Shown here: positions 63,060 through 64,000 of the stretch, one piece after another
Layout: every line of letters begins with the position of its first letter
Numbering within the stretch: the stretch's first letter is position 1
Assembly: GCA_018222405.1 (NCBI GenBank)
Contig: JAAFAI010000011.1
Coordinates: forward strand, 62,001-126,000
Source of the DNA: Gammaproteobacteria bacterium
GTDB lineage: Bacteria > Pseudomonadota > Gammaproteobacteria > Enterobacterales > Alteromonadaceae
Direction of reading: 5' to 3'
DNA: 64,000 bases
Notes under the pieces: model-generated
What the model saw: only the letters and a program-made list of their open reading frames with translations
What the model was told of the DNA's origin: nothing
Databases searched by the model: none
Program-made: the position numbers and the translations under genes

Positions 63060-64000
63060 ATGTTCGGCCGATTTCTGTTTATTATTGTACTGCTGTTTGT
63101 TGCAGCGTTAACCCTGCTTGCCGTGCTGGTGGTAGACGGCTCGCCCAAAGTCAGTCGCGTATCTTCGCAGCAGGTCGATAACGCTGAAACAGTGCATGCC
63201 TTACTTCGGCAGTTAAAAAACAGCCTTGAAGATCGCCATTCTCAGCAGCGCGTTGAGGTGTCAGAAGCACAGTTTGAAAGTCTGATGGGATTTGCCCAGC
63301 GTGCCTTGCCCGGCTTTAACGGGGCTGTAGAAGTAGAAACGCAACAAACCCAAATTGCCGCCAGTATTGCGTTACCGGCGCCGGCCAGTGATTTTTACAT
63401 TAACCTTTCTGCCCTGGTGTTTCCGGGCGAGGGCGTCAATATCGACCACGTCAGGATTGGTAATCTGGTGGTGCCGGGAGACACAGCTTTATCCAGTGCG
63501 GTATGGCTGGTGGACCGCTTTACCAGCAGTGATGTAGCCAGTACCGCTGCAAATCAGATCACCCAAATTACCATGTCTGATGAACGGCTGGTGCTGGATA
63601 TGCGGCCGCTGGATGAATTACTGCAGCAAATCGATGTTGCCCGGGAAAACATCAGTACTGGTGTGGATGAGCTCGGCGAATTAACTACCGATTACCTGGC
63701 TTACATTAATGGCTCGCCATTAGGACGTTCGCCGTCGCCGCAGTCTGTTGCTAACTACCTTAACCTGATGCTCAGCCGGGCCGCTTCACTGAGCGAAGAG
63801 GGCGAACCGGTAATGCATAATCAGGCTGCGCTGCTGGCTTTAGCTATCTTTCTGGGCGATCACCGAATCAGCGGCCTGGCCGGGGCAACGCAGCCAGAAG
63901 GGGATTCGCCGGTTGAGTCTAAAGCACCGGCCGTGCTGGCTCAGCGTAACGATCTGGCACGTCATTTTACCATTTCTGCAGCCTTGCAAATTCTTTCCCA
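63060..64000 (+). CDS. Membrane-anchored hypothetical protein, 3' truncated by the window end
   Basis: An open frame from ATG 63060 (AGGA about 12 nt upstream) to the window edge with no stop, 313 codons visible. It begins with one hydrophobic helix (MFGRFLFIIVLLFVAALTLLAVLVV) and continues as a soluble, probably periplasmic domain rich in Leu, Gln and acidic residues (SRVSSQQVDNAETVHALLRQLKNSL; LVLDMRPLDELLQQIDVA; LARHFTISAALQIL). I do not recognise the family by motif. Base composition resembles the neighbouring core genes. The rest lies beyond the window. Confidence 0.75.
   Translation, partial: MFGRFLFIIVLLFVAALTLLAVLVVDGSPKVSRVSSQQVDNAETVHALLRQLKNSLEDRHSQQRVEVSEAQFESLMGFAQRALPGFNGAVEVETQQTQIAASIALPAPASDFYINLSALVFPGEGVNIDHVRIGNLVVPGDTALSSAVWLVDRFTSSDVASTAANQITQITMSDERLVLDMRPLDELLQQIDVARENISTGVDELGELTTDYLAYINGSPLGRSPSPQSVANYLNLMLSRAASLSEEGEPVMHNQAALLALAIFLGDHRISGLAGATQPEGDSPVESKAPAVLAQRNDLARHFTISAALQILS

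Overview
The window looks like chromosome of a marine, Alteromonas-like gammaproteobacterium (order Alteromonadales). The main evidence is conserved gammaproteobacterial gene order: ptsP-tauE/safE-lgt-thyA, rapA-rluA, and tolC divergent from nudF-yqiB-cpdA-yqiA-parE. TonB-dependent receptors, LacI regulators and lipoprotein glycosidases fit a marine polysaccharide degrader. This placement is inference from gene content; no rRNA or tRNA gene was seen.

Layout. 1-14.9 kb is housekeeping: the 3' part of ptsP, a TauE/SafE permease, lgt, thyA, a REC-CheC response regulator overlapping a PAS-GGDEF cyclase, an AmpG-type permease, a small unknown gene, a DUF3530-like protein, rluA, rapA and phoH. 15-28 kb is a sugar locus: GH3 and GH78 lipoproteins, a divergent TonB-dependent receptor, a GalR/LacI regulator and a galT-galK pair, followed by decayed genes. 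28-44.6 kb returns to core genes: a transglutaminase-like protein, cysG, deaD, a PrsT-like TPR lipoprotein, an S10-like peptidase, a REP-like hairpin cluster, an ion channel, a 52-residue small ORF, tolC, and the nudF-to-parE run.

45-60.2 kb is the most striking part, a fructan (levan/inulin) utilization island directly after parE. It encodes a SusC-like TonB receptor and SusD-like lipoprotein (a pair typical of Bacteroidetes), a sugar-porter MFS permease, a GH32 lipoprotein, a CscB/LacY-like permease, a LacI repressor, a second very large GH32 lipoprotein, and a PfkB fructokinase. The same 20-bp sequence with an ACAACGTTGT core lies before susC and before the second GH32 gene, which points to one LacI regulon. 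Both GH32 proteins carry the same accessory beta-rich domain (one copy and three copies), and some copies are nested inside catalytic or C-terminal domains.

60.3-64 kb holds a type II haloacid-dehalogenase-like gene divergent from a LysR regulator around a 13-bp palindrome, a sugar-phosphatase-like HAD, and the start of an unknown membrane-anchored protein that runs off the window.

Working model (inference): surface GH32 lipoproteins cut fructan, SusD/SusC capture and import oligosaccharides, the MFS permeases move sucrose/FOS/fructose across the inner membrane, and fructokinase feeds glycolysis. The 15-28 kb locus would do the same for a rhamnose-capped, galactose- or glucose-containing glycan.
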